A stretch of 64,000 bases of DNA from an uncultured Serinicoccus sp. (GTDB lineage Bacteria > Actinomycetota > Actinomycetes > Actinomycetales > Dermatophilaceae). The notes beneath the pieces are model-generated. The model ran no database searches. It saw only the letters and a list, made by a program, of their open reading frames with translations, and was not told the origin of the DNA. The translations under genes were made by a program, and so were the position numbers. The DNA is taken from assembly GCF_947500995.1 (NCBI RefSeq), contig NZ_CANMUA010000003.1, positions 62,001 to 126,000 of the forward strand, written 5' to 3'. Positions 44,816 to 53,140 of the stretch are shown piece after piece (positions within the stretch are counted from its first letter, which is position 1; each line of letters starts with the position of its first letter).

Positions 44816-45823
44816 ATGGTGGAGAGCACGGGGCGACGCCCCACGATCTACTCGGTCGCCGACCGCGCGGGGGTCTCCATCGCCACCGTCTCCCGGGTGC
44901 TGCGCCGCCCCGGCGAGGTGCGCGCCTCGACGCGTGACCGCGTCCTCGCGGTCGTCGAGGAGCTGGGCTACGTCCCCGACGGCGCGGCGCGCTCGCTCGC
45001 GGTGAAGTCGCACGAGGCGCACGGGCTGGTGCTGCCCGAGCTGCGCGGCCCCTACTACGCCGACCTGCTCACCGGCTACGAGCAGGGCGCCGCCGAGGGC
45101 GGGGCCAGCGTCGTCGTGCTGCTCACCCACGGCAAGGACGACGTGGACCTGCTGGTGCGCCGGCTGGCCGGGCGGGTCGACGGGATGGTGCTCATGGGCG
45201 CTGTCCCCGTGTCGTCCGGCACGGTCGCCGCGGTGCGCGCCAAGCTGCCGGTGCTCGTGCTGGCCGACCGCCACCAGGTCTCCGTCGAGAGCTTCAGCAC
45301 CGAGAACGTCCGCAGCGCCGAGCAGCTGACCCGGCACCTCATCGACGTGCACGGGCGGCGCTCGCTGCGCTTCGTCGGGTCGCCGGAGTTCGCCGACGAC
45401 GTCCGGGAGCGGTATGCCGGTTTCGTCGCCGCCCACGAGGCGGCGGGCCTGGCGCCGGCCGAGCCGGTGCCGGCCACCTTCCGGGAGGACGACGGTCCCC
45501 GGGTGGCCTCGTTGCTGGTCGAGGACGGGCTCGGCGCGGACGGCGTGGTCTGCGCCAACGACGAGCTGGCGCTGTCGGTGATGCAGCGGCTGCTGGCGGC
45601 GGGCGTGGACGTGCCGGGGCGGATCAGCGTCACCGGGTGGGACGACGTCATGGCCGCCCGGTACGTCACCCCCGGGCTGACCACGGTGAGCCAGCCGGTG
45701 CGCGAGCTCGGCCGCGAGGTGGCGGTGCGGATGCGGGCGCTGCTGGAGGACCGTCACTCGGCTCCCGAGCAGCACGTGCTGCCGACCCGGCTGGTGCTGC
45801 GGCAGTCCTGCGGCTGCGCCTGA
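44816..45823 (+). CDS. LacI-family transcriptional regulator
   Basis: 335 residues. The LacI helix-turn-helix and hinge (TIYSVADRAGVSIATVSRVLRRPGEVRASTRDRVLAVVEELGYVPD) are followed by a periplasmic-binding-protein-like sugar domain. AGGAGG precedes ATG 44816. A perfect palindrome GTAAGCGCTTAC at 45871-45882, the half-site type these regulators bind, lies in front of the next gene, so it probably represses the importer and glycosidase genes until its sugar is present. Confidence 0.92.
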   Translation: MVESTGRRPTIYSVADRAGVSIATVSRVLRRPGEVRASTRDRVLAVVEELGYVPDGAARSLAVKSHEAHGLVLPELRGPYYADLLTGYEQGAAEGGASVVVLLTHGKDDVDLLVRRLAGRVDGMVLMGAVPVSSGTVAAVRAKLPVLVLADRHQVSVESFSTENVRSAEQLTRHLIDVHGRRSLRFVGSPEFADDVRERYAGFVAAHEAAGLAPAEPVPATFREDDGPRVASLLVEDGLGADGVVCANDELALSVMQRLLAAGVDVPGRISVTGWDDVMAARYVTPGLTTVSQPVRELGREVAVRMRALLEDRHSAPEQHVLPTRLVLRQSCGCA

Positions 45824-45827
45824 CCCC

Positions 45828-45856
45828 TTGTGCTGCCCCGGGGCCGGGTGTATCTT
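45828..45856 (+). promoter_or_regulatory. Promoter of the sugar importer operon
   Basis: -35-like TTGTGC (45828-45833), 17-base spacer, -10 TATCTT (45851-45856). Transcription would start near 45863, just before the operator. Confidence 0.55.
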
Positions 45857-45870
45857 CGGCATGACGTGAT

Positions 45871-45882
45871 GTAAGCGCTTAC
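45871..45882. promoter_or_regulatory. LacI-type operator
   Basis: Perfect 12-base palindrome GTAAGCGCTTAC with the central CG typical of LacI/GalR/CcpA sites, placed just downstream of the predicted start point, where bound repressor blocks initiation. Confidence 0.8.
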
Positions 45883-45900
45883 GACGACGAAGGAGTCCTC

Positions 45901-47193
45901 ATGCGACGTTCCACCCTGCTGGTCGCCCTCACGACCACGACCGCGCTGGCCCTCTCCGGGTGCGGCCGCGACGACGGCGGTGCGGGTGACGCGGGTGCCC
46001 CCCAGACCGGGGAGGCGGTCTCGACCGACGACCTGTCCGGCGAGCTGGAGGTCTGGGCGATGGGTGCCGAGGGGGAGGCGCTGCCCGACCTGGTGGCCGG
46101 CTTCGAGGAGCAGTACCCGGAGGTGAGCGTCAACGTGACCCCGGTCCCGTGGGACTCGGCGCACGACAAGTTCGTCAACTCCATCACCGCCGGCACCACG
46201 CCCGACGTCGCGATGATCGGCACCACGTGGATGGGTGAGTTCGCCGGCATGGACGCCCTGGACCCGACCCCGGGCTCCATCGACACCTCCACGTTCTTCG
46301 AGGGCGCCCAGGGCACCACCGAGGTCGAGGGCACGTCCTACGGGGTCCCGTGGTACGTCGAGACCCGGATGGTCTACTACCGCACCGACATCGCCTCCGA
46401 GGCCGGCTACGACGAGGTCCCCACCGACCAGGCGGGCTTCCAGGAGATGGCGGCCGCGATGCAGGAGCAGGAGGGCGTCGACTGGGGCATCAGCCTGCAG
46501 CCCGGGCAGACCGGCTCGTGGCAGACCGTCGTGCCCTTCGCCTGGTCCCGCGGGGGGCAGATCGCCACCGAGGACGCCTACACCCTCGACACCCCGGAGA
46601 ACGTCGCCGCGGTGGACTACTTCGGCAGCTTCTTCGACGAGGAGATCTCCGACGCCAACCCGCCCGAGGGCCAGACCGAGGCCACCTTCACCGACGGCAG
46701 CGTCCCGATGTTCATCTCCGGTCCCTGGATGATGAGCCTCGTCGAGGACTTCGCCGCCGAGGGCGGTGAGGAGGACTTCGGCTCGATGTACGACGTCGCC
46801 CCCATCCCCACCGCGGACGGCGGTGAGTCCACCTCGTTCATCGGCGGCTCCAACCTCGGCGTCTTCGCCGACACCGAGAACCGCGACGCCGCCTGGGCGC
46901 TCGTCGACTGGCTCACCCAGCCCGAGACGCAGGTGGAGTGGTACGACATGACCAGCGCGCTGCCCTCGGTCCAGTCCGCCTGGGACGACGAGGCGCTGAC
47001 GGAGGACGAGAAGCTCGCGAAGTTCGGTGAGCAGCTCACCACCGCCCAGGCCCCGCCCTCGTTCCCCACGTGGGAGCAGGTGGCCGCCGCCTTCGACGCC
47101 GAGATGGAGAAGGTCGCCAAGCAGGACCTCTCCGGCGAGGAGGCCGTCCGGACCGCCCAGCAGCAGGCGGAGTCCATCGGCACCGGGCAGTAA
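45901..47193 (+). CDS. Sugar ABC transporter substrate-binding lipoprotein
   Basis: 430 residues, extracellular solute-binding family 1. Lipoprotein signal (LLVALTTTTALALSGC) places it on the outer face of the membrane. ELEVWAMGAEGEALPDLVAGFEEQYPEVSVNVTPVPWDSAHDKF is the usual N-lobe start, and FISGPWMMSLVEDF the usual pocket region of oligosaccharide binders. GGAG precedes ATG 45901. First gene of the operon controlled by the operator at 45871. Confidence 0.92.
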   Translation: MRRSTLLVALTTTTALALSGCGRDDGGAGDAGAPQTGEAVSTDDLSGELEVWAMGAEGEALPDLVAGFEEQYPEVSVNVTPVPWDSAHDKFVNSITAGTTPDVAMIGTTWMGEFAGMDALDPTPGSIDTSTFFEGAQGTTEVEGTSYGVPWYVETRMVYYRTDIASEAGYDEVPTDQAGFQEMAAAMQEQEGVDWGISLQPGQTGSWQTVVPFAWSRGGQIATEDAYTLDTPENVAAVDYFGSFFDEEISDANPPEGQTEATFTDGSVPMFISGPWMMSLVEDFAAEGGEEDFGSMYDVAPIPTADGGESTSFIGGSNLGVFADTENRDAAWALVDWLTQPETQVEWYDMTSALPSVQSAWDDEALTEDEKLAKFGEQLTTAQAPPSFPTWEQVAAAFDAEMEKVAKQDLSGEEAVRTAQQQAESIGTGQ

Positions 47194-47197
47194 GCCC

Positions 47198-48157
47198 GTG
47201 AGCGCCGTCACCGGGACGCGACGCAGCGCCCCCCAGAGCACCCGTGCGGCCAGGAAGGCCGGCTCCTCGCGCCCGCCCGGCGCGCGGCGCGAGGAGCGCG
47301 CCGGCTGGTTGCTGACCCTGCCCTTCCTGCTCCTCTTCGGGGTCTTCACCGCCTGGCCGGTGATCCAGTCGGTCTTCTTCTCGGTCACCGACATCACCAA
47401 CCGCGACCTGCGCACCCCGTTCCAGGTGAACTTCGTCGCCTTCGAGCAGTACGCCAAGGCCTTCGGCGACCCGGTCTTCCGGCAGGCCGCGCTCAACACG
47501 GCATACTTCGTGCTCGTCGGGGTGCCGCTGACGATGACCATCGCGCTGGCCGCGGCGATCGCGCTCAACACCGGGATCACCCGCTTCCGGGCGGTCTACC
47601 GGCTCGGCTTCTACACCCCGGTCATCACCTCGATCGTGGCGGTCGCCGTGGTGTGGCGCTTCCTGCTGCACCCGGACAGCGGCCTGGTCAACACCGTCCT
47701 GGCGTGGGTCGGCATCGACGGGCCCAACTGGCTCGGGTCGACCACCTGGGCGATGCCCTCGCTCATCGCGATGGCGACGTGGCGCAACTTCGGCACCGCC
47801 ATGATCATCTTCCTGGCGGGTCTGCAGGCGGTGCCCCAGCAGCTGCACGAGGCGGCCGCGATCGACGGGGCCAACGCGTGGCAGCGCTTCCGCAACGTCA
47901 CCGTCCCCGTGCTGCGGCCGACGATCCTCTTCGTCTCGGTGACCACCGCGATCGGCTACCTGCAGTTCTTCGAGGAGCCCTTCGTCATGACCCAGGGTGG
48001 TCCGCTCAACAGCACGATCTCGGCCTCGATGTACACCTACCAGCAGTTCAGCTTCGGCAACTACGGGTATGCCGCGGCGCTGAGCTACCTCATCTTCCTC
48101 GTCATCGCGATCGTCACCGCGCTGCAGTTCCGCTTCCTCTCCGAGAAGGAGGACTGA
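47198..48157 (+). CDS. Sugar ABC transporter permease (MalF-like)
   Basis: 319 residues, six helices; the ABC docking loop EAAAIDGANAWQRFRNVTVPVL is intact. A basic, disordered cytoplasmic N-terminus precedes the first helix. GTG 47198 lies 4 bases after the binding-protein stop. Pairs with the permease that follows. No dedicated ATPase gene is in the operon, so a shared MsmK/MsiK-type ATPase encoded elsewhere is presumed, as usual in Actinobacteria. Confidence 0.9.
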   Translation: MSAVTGTRRSAPQSTRAARKAGSSRPPGARREERAGWLLTLPFLLLFGVFTAWPVIQSVFFSVTDITNRDLRTPFQVNFVAFEQYAKAFGDPVFRQAALNTAYFVLVGVPLTMTIALAAAIALNTGITRFRAVYRLGFYTPVITSIVAVAVVWRFLLHPDSGLVNTVLAWVGIDGPNWLGSTTWAMPSLIAMATWRNFGTAMIIFLAGLQAVPQQLHEAAAIDGANAWQRFRNVTVPVLRPTILFVSVTTAIGYLQFFEEPFVMTQGGPLNSTISASMYTYQQFSFGNYGYAAALSYLIFLVIAIVTALQFRFLSEKED

Positions 48158-48160
48158 GCC

Positions 48161-48982
48161 ATGATCGGCACCCGCTCGCGCTGGTGGCTGTACGTGCTGC
48201 TCACGGTGGCGCTCGTCCTGGTCATCACCCCCTTCGCCTGGATGGTGCTGGGGTCGTTCAAGACCAACGCCGAGCTGCGGCAGATCCCCCCGACGTGGTG
48301 GCCGCAGAACCCGACGCTGGACAACTTCACCCAGCTCTTCAGCCGGTTGTCCTTCGGGACCTACTTCAGCAACTCCACGATCGTCGCGGTCGTGGTCACG
48401 GCCGGCAACCTGCTCTTCTGCTCGATGGTGGGCTACGCCCTGGGCATGCTGCGCTTCCGCGGCCGCCGGCTCATCTTCGCCCTCATCCTGGGCACCCTGA
48501 TGATCCCCGGGGTCGTCACCTTCGTGCCGCTCTTCGTCCTCGTCGCCAACCTCGGCCTCGTCGACACCCTGCCCGGGTTGTTCCTGCCCTTCCTCGTCGC
48601 GCCGTTCGGCGTCTTCCTCATGCGTCAGTTCGTCCTCGGGCTGCCCCGGGACCTGGTCGAGGCCGCGCGGATCGACGGCGCGGGCGAGTTCCGGATCTTC
48701 TTCCAGGTCATCCTGCCGCTGCTGACGCCGGCGCTCGCGACGCTGGGGATCCTCACCTTCCTCGGCAGCTGGAACAACTTCCTGTGGCCCCTCGTGGTGG
48801 CGCAGAGCAACGACACCTACACCCTCCCGGTGGCGCTCGCGCTCTACTCCACCGGGCAGAACGAGCAGCAGTACGGCCTCCTCATGGCCGGCGCGACGAT
48901 CGTCGTCCTGCCCGTGCTGGTCGTGTTCCTCATCTTCCAGCGGCGGTTCATCCAAGGGATCGCCACGACCGGGATCAAGTGA
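48161..48982 (+). CDS. Sugar ABC transporter permease (MalG-like)
   Basis: 273 residues, six helices, docking loop EAARIDGAGEFRIFFQVILPLL. The start (YVLLTVALVLVITPFAWMVLGSFK) is standard for MalG-type subunits. ATG 48161 is 3 bases after the previous stop. Confidence 0.9.
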   Translation: MIGTRSRWWLYVLLTVALVLVITPFAWMVLGSFKTNAELRQIPPTWWPQNPTLDNFTQLFSRLSFGTYFSNSTIVAVVVTAGNLLFCSMVGYALGMLRFRGRRLIFALILGTLMIPGVVTFVPLFVLVANLGLVDTLPGLFLPFLVAPFGVFLMRQFVLGLPRDLVEAARIDGAGEFRIFFQVILPLLTPALATLGILTFLGSWNNFLWPLVVAQSNDTYTLPVALALYSTGQNEQQYGLLMAGATIVVLPVLVVFLIFQRRFIQGIATTGIK

Positions 48983-49029
48983 GTCCCGCGCACCTCTCCC
49001 TCCCCTCCATCACCGACGAAGGAGCACCG

Positions 49030-50604
49030 ATGCACCCGCTCGACGCACGTCATACCTCGCTGTCCCGCCGCACCATGCTGGCCGGGGGACTGGCCGGGGG
49101 TGTCGCCCTCGGCATGCCCTCGGCCGCCCACGCCACCCCGCCCGGCCACCGGCGTCCCGGCCGTCCGGGCCGTCCCGGAGGGGCACCGGAGGGCACCGAC
49201 GCCGCCACCCTCCGGCGGTGGACGCGGGACACGTGGGCCTCGATGGTCGCGATGACGCCGGAGGACACCGGGCTGGTCTCGGACAACATCACCGGCGACC
49301 TGTCCACGCCGGGCGTCTACACCTCGCCGACCAACATCGGCGGCTACCTCTGGTCGGCGGTCGTCGCCCGCGAGCTGGGCCTCATCACCCGCGGCGAGGC
49401 GACCCGCCGGATCCGGCGCACCCTGCGCACGCTGCAGGGGATGGAGCACCACGAGGCCAGCGGGATGTACTTCAACTGGTACGACCCGCGGGACGGCTCG
49501 GTCATCTACGACTGGCCCGAGAGCGGCGACCCGGTCGTGCCGTTCGTCTCGAGCATCGACGCCTCCTGGCTCGGTGCCGCGCTGCTCGTGGTCCGCAACG
49601 CCGACCGGGCCAACGCCCGGCTCGCCGGCCGGCTCTTCGACCGTATGCGCTTCGACGTCTTCGCCGACCCGACCTTCGACAAGCCCTACCTCAACTACGG
49701 CGGGTTCTACCTGGAGGAGCCCACCCGGCTGCTCTCCCCGCCGCGGACCGAGGCCCGCGACCTCATCGACGCGGGCACGCCGGTCTGGTACACCGCCGAC
49801 CACCACTACGACACCATCGTCTCCGAGACCCGGATCACCACCTACCTGGGCATCATCAAGGGTCAGGTGCCGCCGGAGGCCTACTTCCAGGCGTGGCGGA
49901 CCTTCCCGCCGGAGTGGACCTGGCCGGAGATGCCGCCGGTCGGGCAGTGGCGGACCTACCTCGGCGTGGACGTCTTCGAGGGCGCCCACGACTACCTCGG
50001 CCACCGCACCGTGCCGGGCTGGGGCGGCTCGATGTTCGAGGAGCTCATGCCCAACGTCTTCGTGCCCGAGGAGACCTGGGCGCCCGAATCCTGGGGCCGC
50101 AACCACCCCAACCACGTCGCGGTGCAGGCCGCCCACGGGCTGGCCGAGTACGGCTACTGGGGCTTCTCACCGGCCAGCCACCCGGCCGGCGGCTACGCCG
50201 AGTGGGGCGTGGACGCCCTCGGGCTCAACCCGGAGGGCTACTTCTCTGACGTCGAGCGCACCGACCGGGTGCACGGGCAGCCCGAGCCGGACTACGGCCA
50301 GGGCGTCGTCACGCCGCACGCGGCCTTCCTGGCGATGATGCACGCCCCGGCCGAGTCCTACGACAACCTCGTGGCGATCGAGGCCGACTTCGACTCCTAC
50401 GGCCCGGGCGGTTTCTACGACGCGGTCAACACCAGCTCGGGGCAGGTCGCCACCCGTTACCTGTCCCTGGACCAGGCGATGATCCTCGGGGCGCTGGGCA
50501 ACGTCCTGTGCGGCGGCATGCTGCAGCGCTACTTCAGCACCGGGGCGGCCGAGCGCGCGCTGCGCCCGGTGCTCGCCATGGAGGAGTTCGGTGCGAGCGC
50601 ATGA
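49030..50604 (+). CDS. Tat-exported GH144-like glucanase (PF10091/DUF3131-like)
   Basis: 524 residues. A twin-arginine signal (SRRTMLAGGLAGGVALG) indicates Tat export. The N-terminal half (SPTNIGGYLWSAVVARELGLI; MYFNWYDPRDG) resembles DUF3131, and the C-terminal half (ETRITTYLGIIKG; GWGGSMFEELMPNVF; YAEWGVDALGLN; YLSLDQAMILGAL) resembles the glycoamylase PF10091 fold that includes endo-beta-1,2-glucanases of GH144. Family match is from memory of the pattern. GAAGGAG precedes ATG 49030. It probably trims a glucan outside the cell, feeding the importer upstream; its stop overlaps the GH3 start. Confidence 0.65.
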   Translation: MHPLDARHTSLSRRTMLAGGLAGGVALGMPSAAHATPPGHRRPGRPGRPGGAPEGTDAATLRRWTRDTWASMVAMTPEDTGLVSDNITGDLSTPGVYTSPTNIGGYLWSAVVARELGLITRGEATRRIRRTLRTLQGMEHHEASGMYFNWYDPRDGSVIYDWPESGDPVVPFVSSIDASWLGAALLVVRNADRANARLAGRLFDRMRFDVFADPTFDKPYLNYGGFYLEEPTRLLSPPRTEARDLIDAGTPVWYTADHHYDTIVSETRITTYLGIIKGQVPPEAYFQAWRTFPPEWTWPEMPPVGQWRTYLGVDVFEGAHDYLGHRTVPGWGGSMFEELMPNVFVPEETWAPESWGRNHPNHVAVQAAHGLAEYGYWGFSPASHPAGGYAEWGVDALGLNPEGYFSDVERTDRVHGQPEPDYGQGVVTPHAAFLAMMHAPAESYDNLVAIEADFDSYGPGGFYDAVNTSSGQVATRYLSLDQAMILGALGNVLCGGMLQRYFSTGAAERALRPVLAMEEFGASA

Positions 50605-52439
50605 GTGACCAGGCCTTTCGCACCGGACCGGACGGCGTGCGCTACCGCGACCTCAACCACAACGGCGTCATGGACCCCTTCGAGGACCCGCGCCTGCCGG
50701 ACGCCGAGCGCGTCGACGACCTCCTCGGCCGGCTGACCCTGGACGAGAAGATCGGGCTGCTGTTCCACACGGTCATCGAGACCGGCCCGGGCGGCAGCGT
50801 GCTCGACGGGCCGGGGGCGATCAGCAAGACCGGCACCCGCCACGTCGTCGTCGACAAGCGCGTCAACCACTTCAACGTCCACCAGCTCGGCCCGGCCCAC
50901 GAGGCGGCCCGCTGGCACAACGCGGTCCAGCGCCTGGCGCAGGAGACGCCGCACGGCATACCGGTCACCATCTCGACCGACCCCCGGCACGGCTTCAGCG
51001 AGAACGCCGGCGCGAGCTTCTCCGCGGGCTCGTTCTCCCAGTGGCCCGAGCCGCTGGGGATCGCCGCGCTGCGCGACGTGCAGGTGTGCCGGGAGTATGC
51101 CGAGGCCGTCCGCTCCGAGTACGTCGCGGTCGGCATCCGGGCGGCGCTCCACCCCACCCTCGACCTCGCCACAGAGCCCCGGTGGGCGCGGCAGCTCCAC
51201 ACCTTCGGGCAGGACCCGCAGGTGGTGACCGAGCTGGGCCTGGCCTTCCTCGAGGGCCTGCAGCGCGGCGAGCTCGGGCCGGGCAGCGTGGCCTGCACGG
51301 CCAAGCACTTCCCCGGCGGCGGGCCGCAGGCCGACGGGGAGGACGCGCACTTCCCCTACGGCCGGGAGCAGGTCTACGGCGGCGGGCACTTCGCCGACCA
51401 CCTGGCGCCGTTCCTACCGGCGATCGAGGCCGGGGTGGCCGCGATGATGCCCTACTACGGCATGCCCGTGGGGCTGGAGCTGGACGGCGAGGCCGTGCCG
51501 GAGGTGGGCTTCGGCTTCAACCGGCGCATCGTCACCGGCCTCCTGCGCGACGAGCTCGGCTACGACGGGGTCGTCCTCACCGACTGGGAGCTCGTCAACG
51601 ACAACCACGTCGGCGACCAGGTGCTGCCCGCCCGCGCCTGGGGCGTCGAGCACCTCGACGCGGCGGGCCGGATGGAGCTGCTGCTGGAGGCCGGCTGCGA
51701 CCAGTTCGGCGGCGAGGAGTGCGTGGAGGTGCTGGCCGGCCTCGTGGCCGACGGCCGGGTGAGCGAGGAGCGCCTCGACGTCTCGGCCCGACGGCTGCTC
51801 ATGGTCAAGATGCAGCTCGGCCTGTTCGACGACCCCTTCGTCGACGAGGCGCTCGCCGACGAGCGGGTCGGGACGCCCGGGACGGTCGAGGCCGGCCTGG
51901 CCGCCCAGGCCGCCTCGGTCACCGTGCTGGCCGACGACGGGGGGCTGCTGCCGTTGTCGGGGTCCGACCGCGCGGTCTACGTCGAGGGCATCTCGGCACA
52001 GGACGCCGCCGCGCTCGGCCGGGTGGTGGAGCGTCCCGAGGACGCCGACCTGGCGGTGATCCGGCTGGCCGCCCCGCACGAGCCGCGCTCCGACCTCTTC
52101 CTCGAGGCGTGGTTCCACCAGGGGTCGCTGGAGTTCCCCCCGGGGCTGCCGGTGCGGCTGCGCCGGATCCGCGAGCACTGCCCGGTCGTCGTCGACGTGA
52201 CCCTGGACCGGCCCGCGGTCCTCGGCCCGGTCATGGACGCGGTCGACGCCGTCGTGGGCAGCTACGGCAGCGGCGGGCCCGCGCTGGTCCGCGCCCTGCG
52301 GGGCGAGGCCCGTGGCCGGCTGCCCTTCGACCTGCCGCGCTCGATGGAGCAGGTGCGCACCCACCACCCCGACCAGCCGGGGCTGGGCGACCCGCTGCTG
52401 CCCTGCGGGCACGGCATACCTCTCGGCGCGCGGGTCTGA
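50601..52439 (+). CDS. Glycoside hydrolase family 3 beta-glucosidase
   Basis: 612 residues. The N-terminal (YRDLNHNGVMDPFEDP...RVDDLLGRLTLDEKIGLL) and the barrel motifs AKHFPGGG and YDGVVLTDWELVND (nucleophile D328) are typical of GH3. The C-terminal alpha/beta domain is short and the Fn3 domain of many GH3 enzymes is missing. No signal peptide, so it likely cleaves imported oligosaccharides in the cytoplasm. ATG 50601 overlaps the previous stop. It ends the glycan-use operon. Confidence 0.88.
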   Translation: MSDQAFRTGPDGVRYRDLNHNGVMDPFEDPRLPDAERVDDLLGRLTLDEKIGLLFHTVIETGPGGSVLDGPGAISKTGTRHVVVDKRVNHFNVHQLGPAHEAARWHNAVQRLAQETPHGIPVTISTDPRHGFSENAGASFSAGSFSQWPEPLGIAALRDVQVCREYAEAVRSEYVAVGIRAALHPTLDLATEPRWARQLHTFGQDPQVVTELGLAFLEGLQRGELGPGSVACTAKHFPGGGPQADGEDAHFPYGREQVYGGGHFADHLAPFLPAIEAGVAAMMPYYGMPVGLELDGEAVPEVGFGFNRRIVTGLLRDELGYDGVVLTDWELVNDNHVGDQVLPARAWGVEHLDAAGRMELLLEAGCDQFGGEECVEVLAGLVADGRVSEERLDVSARRLLMVKMQLGLFDDPFVDEALADERVGTPGTVEAGLAAQAASVTVLADDGGLLPLSGSDRAVYVEGISAQDAAALGRVVERPEDADLAVIRLAAPHEPRSDLFLEAWFHQGSLEFPPGLPVRLRRIREHCPVVVDVTLDRPAVLGPVMDAVDAVVGSYGSGGPALVRALRGEARGRLPFDLPRSMEQVRTHHPDQPGLGDPLLPCGHGIPLGARV

Positions 52440-52466
52440 CCGGCCGCACCACCCAGACGGAGGGGC

Positions 52467-52506
52467 GTGGTGGCTGCGGGTGTCTCTGACGACCCGTAGC
52501 CACCAC
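52467..52506 (+). terminator. Hairpin after the GH3 gene
   Basis: GTGGTGGCTGCGGGT (52467-52481) pairs with ACCCGTAGCCACCAC (52492-52506) with one mismatch, 10-base loop, 28 bases after the stop. Confidence 0.6.
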
Positions 52507-52508
52507 GG

Positions 52509-52639
52509 GTGCCGGGCCGCCCGCTGAGGGTGAGGTGCCGGCCGCCCGCTGAGGGTGGGGTGCCGAGCCGCCCGTTGAGGTTTGGGGTGTCGGCCGCCCG
52601 CTGAGGATGGCGCCGAGCGACCCGTTGAGGGTGGCGCCC
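52509..52639 (+). repeat. Imperfect tandem repeat, about five 22-27 bp units
   Basis: Units share GCCGCCCGCTGAGGGTG or close variants (CCCGTTGAGG, CCGCTGAGGAT). Copies have drifted in length and sequence. Non-coding. Confidence 0.65.
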
Positions 52640-52931
52640 AGCTGCACGAGGAGCCCGCCCACCCTCTGCAGCAGTTACGTGGGGGATGCCGGCAGTCACA
52701 CCAGGCACAGCAGACGCACGAGCACCACGGTGCGGCGATGGTGGCAGATGCCGGGGATATATCCCGTGGTTCTGTGCATGTCTCCGCACGGTGTGACCAC
52801 GGTGACGCAAGGGATGCGTGGGGCAGCCGACCCCGGGCCTCCCGCCAGCCGCCGAGGTCGCGCTCGAGCTCAGGGACAGGGAGCGGCAGCCTGATCCTCA
52901 GTGCTGCGCTGTCGGAGGTGCACCGGTGTGC
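52640..52931. other. Gene-free stretch between two repeat arrays
   Basis: Frames here lack start signals and family features. Nothing functional is evident apart from slightly lower GC near 52730-52790. Confidence 0.4.
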
Positions 52932-53140
52932 GGGGGCGGGGACAGCGGCTCAGTCCTGGCGGGTTCAGTCCTGGCGGGCGCAGGGGCAGCCGCTCAGTCC
53001 TGGCGGGTTCAGTCCTGGCGGGCGCAGGGACAGCCGCTCAGTCCTGGCGGGTTCAGTCCTGGCGGGCGGAGGGGCAGCCGCTCAGTCCTGGCGGGGGCGG
53101 GGACAGCGGCTCAGTCCTGGCCGGCTCAGTCCTGGCGGGC
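52932..53140 (+). repeat. Tandem array with nine TCAGTCCTGG words
   Basis: About four and a half 44-bp units, each with two TCAGTCCTGG words. The rightmost unit overlaps the last codons and stop of the FAD oxidoreductase gene (53126-53140): read on the minus strand each word is CCAGGACTGA, i.e. the gene's final Gln-Asp-stop. The array appears to have grown outward from the gene's 3' end. Confidence 0.75.

Noticed and set aside
52932-53140. Possible CRISPR array
   Set aside because: Repeats are contiguous with no unique spacers, and the unit derives from the 3' end of the adjacent gene. No cas genes are present.
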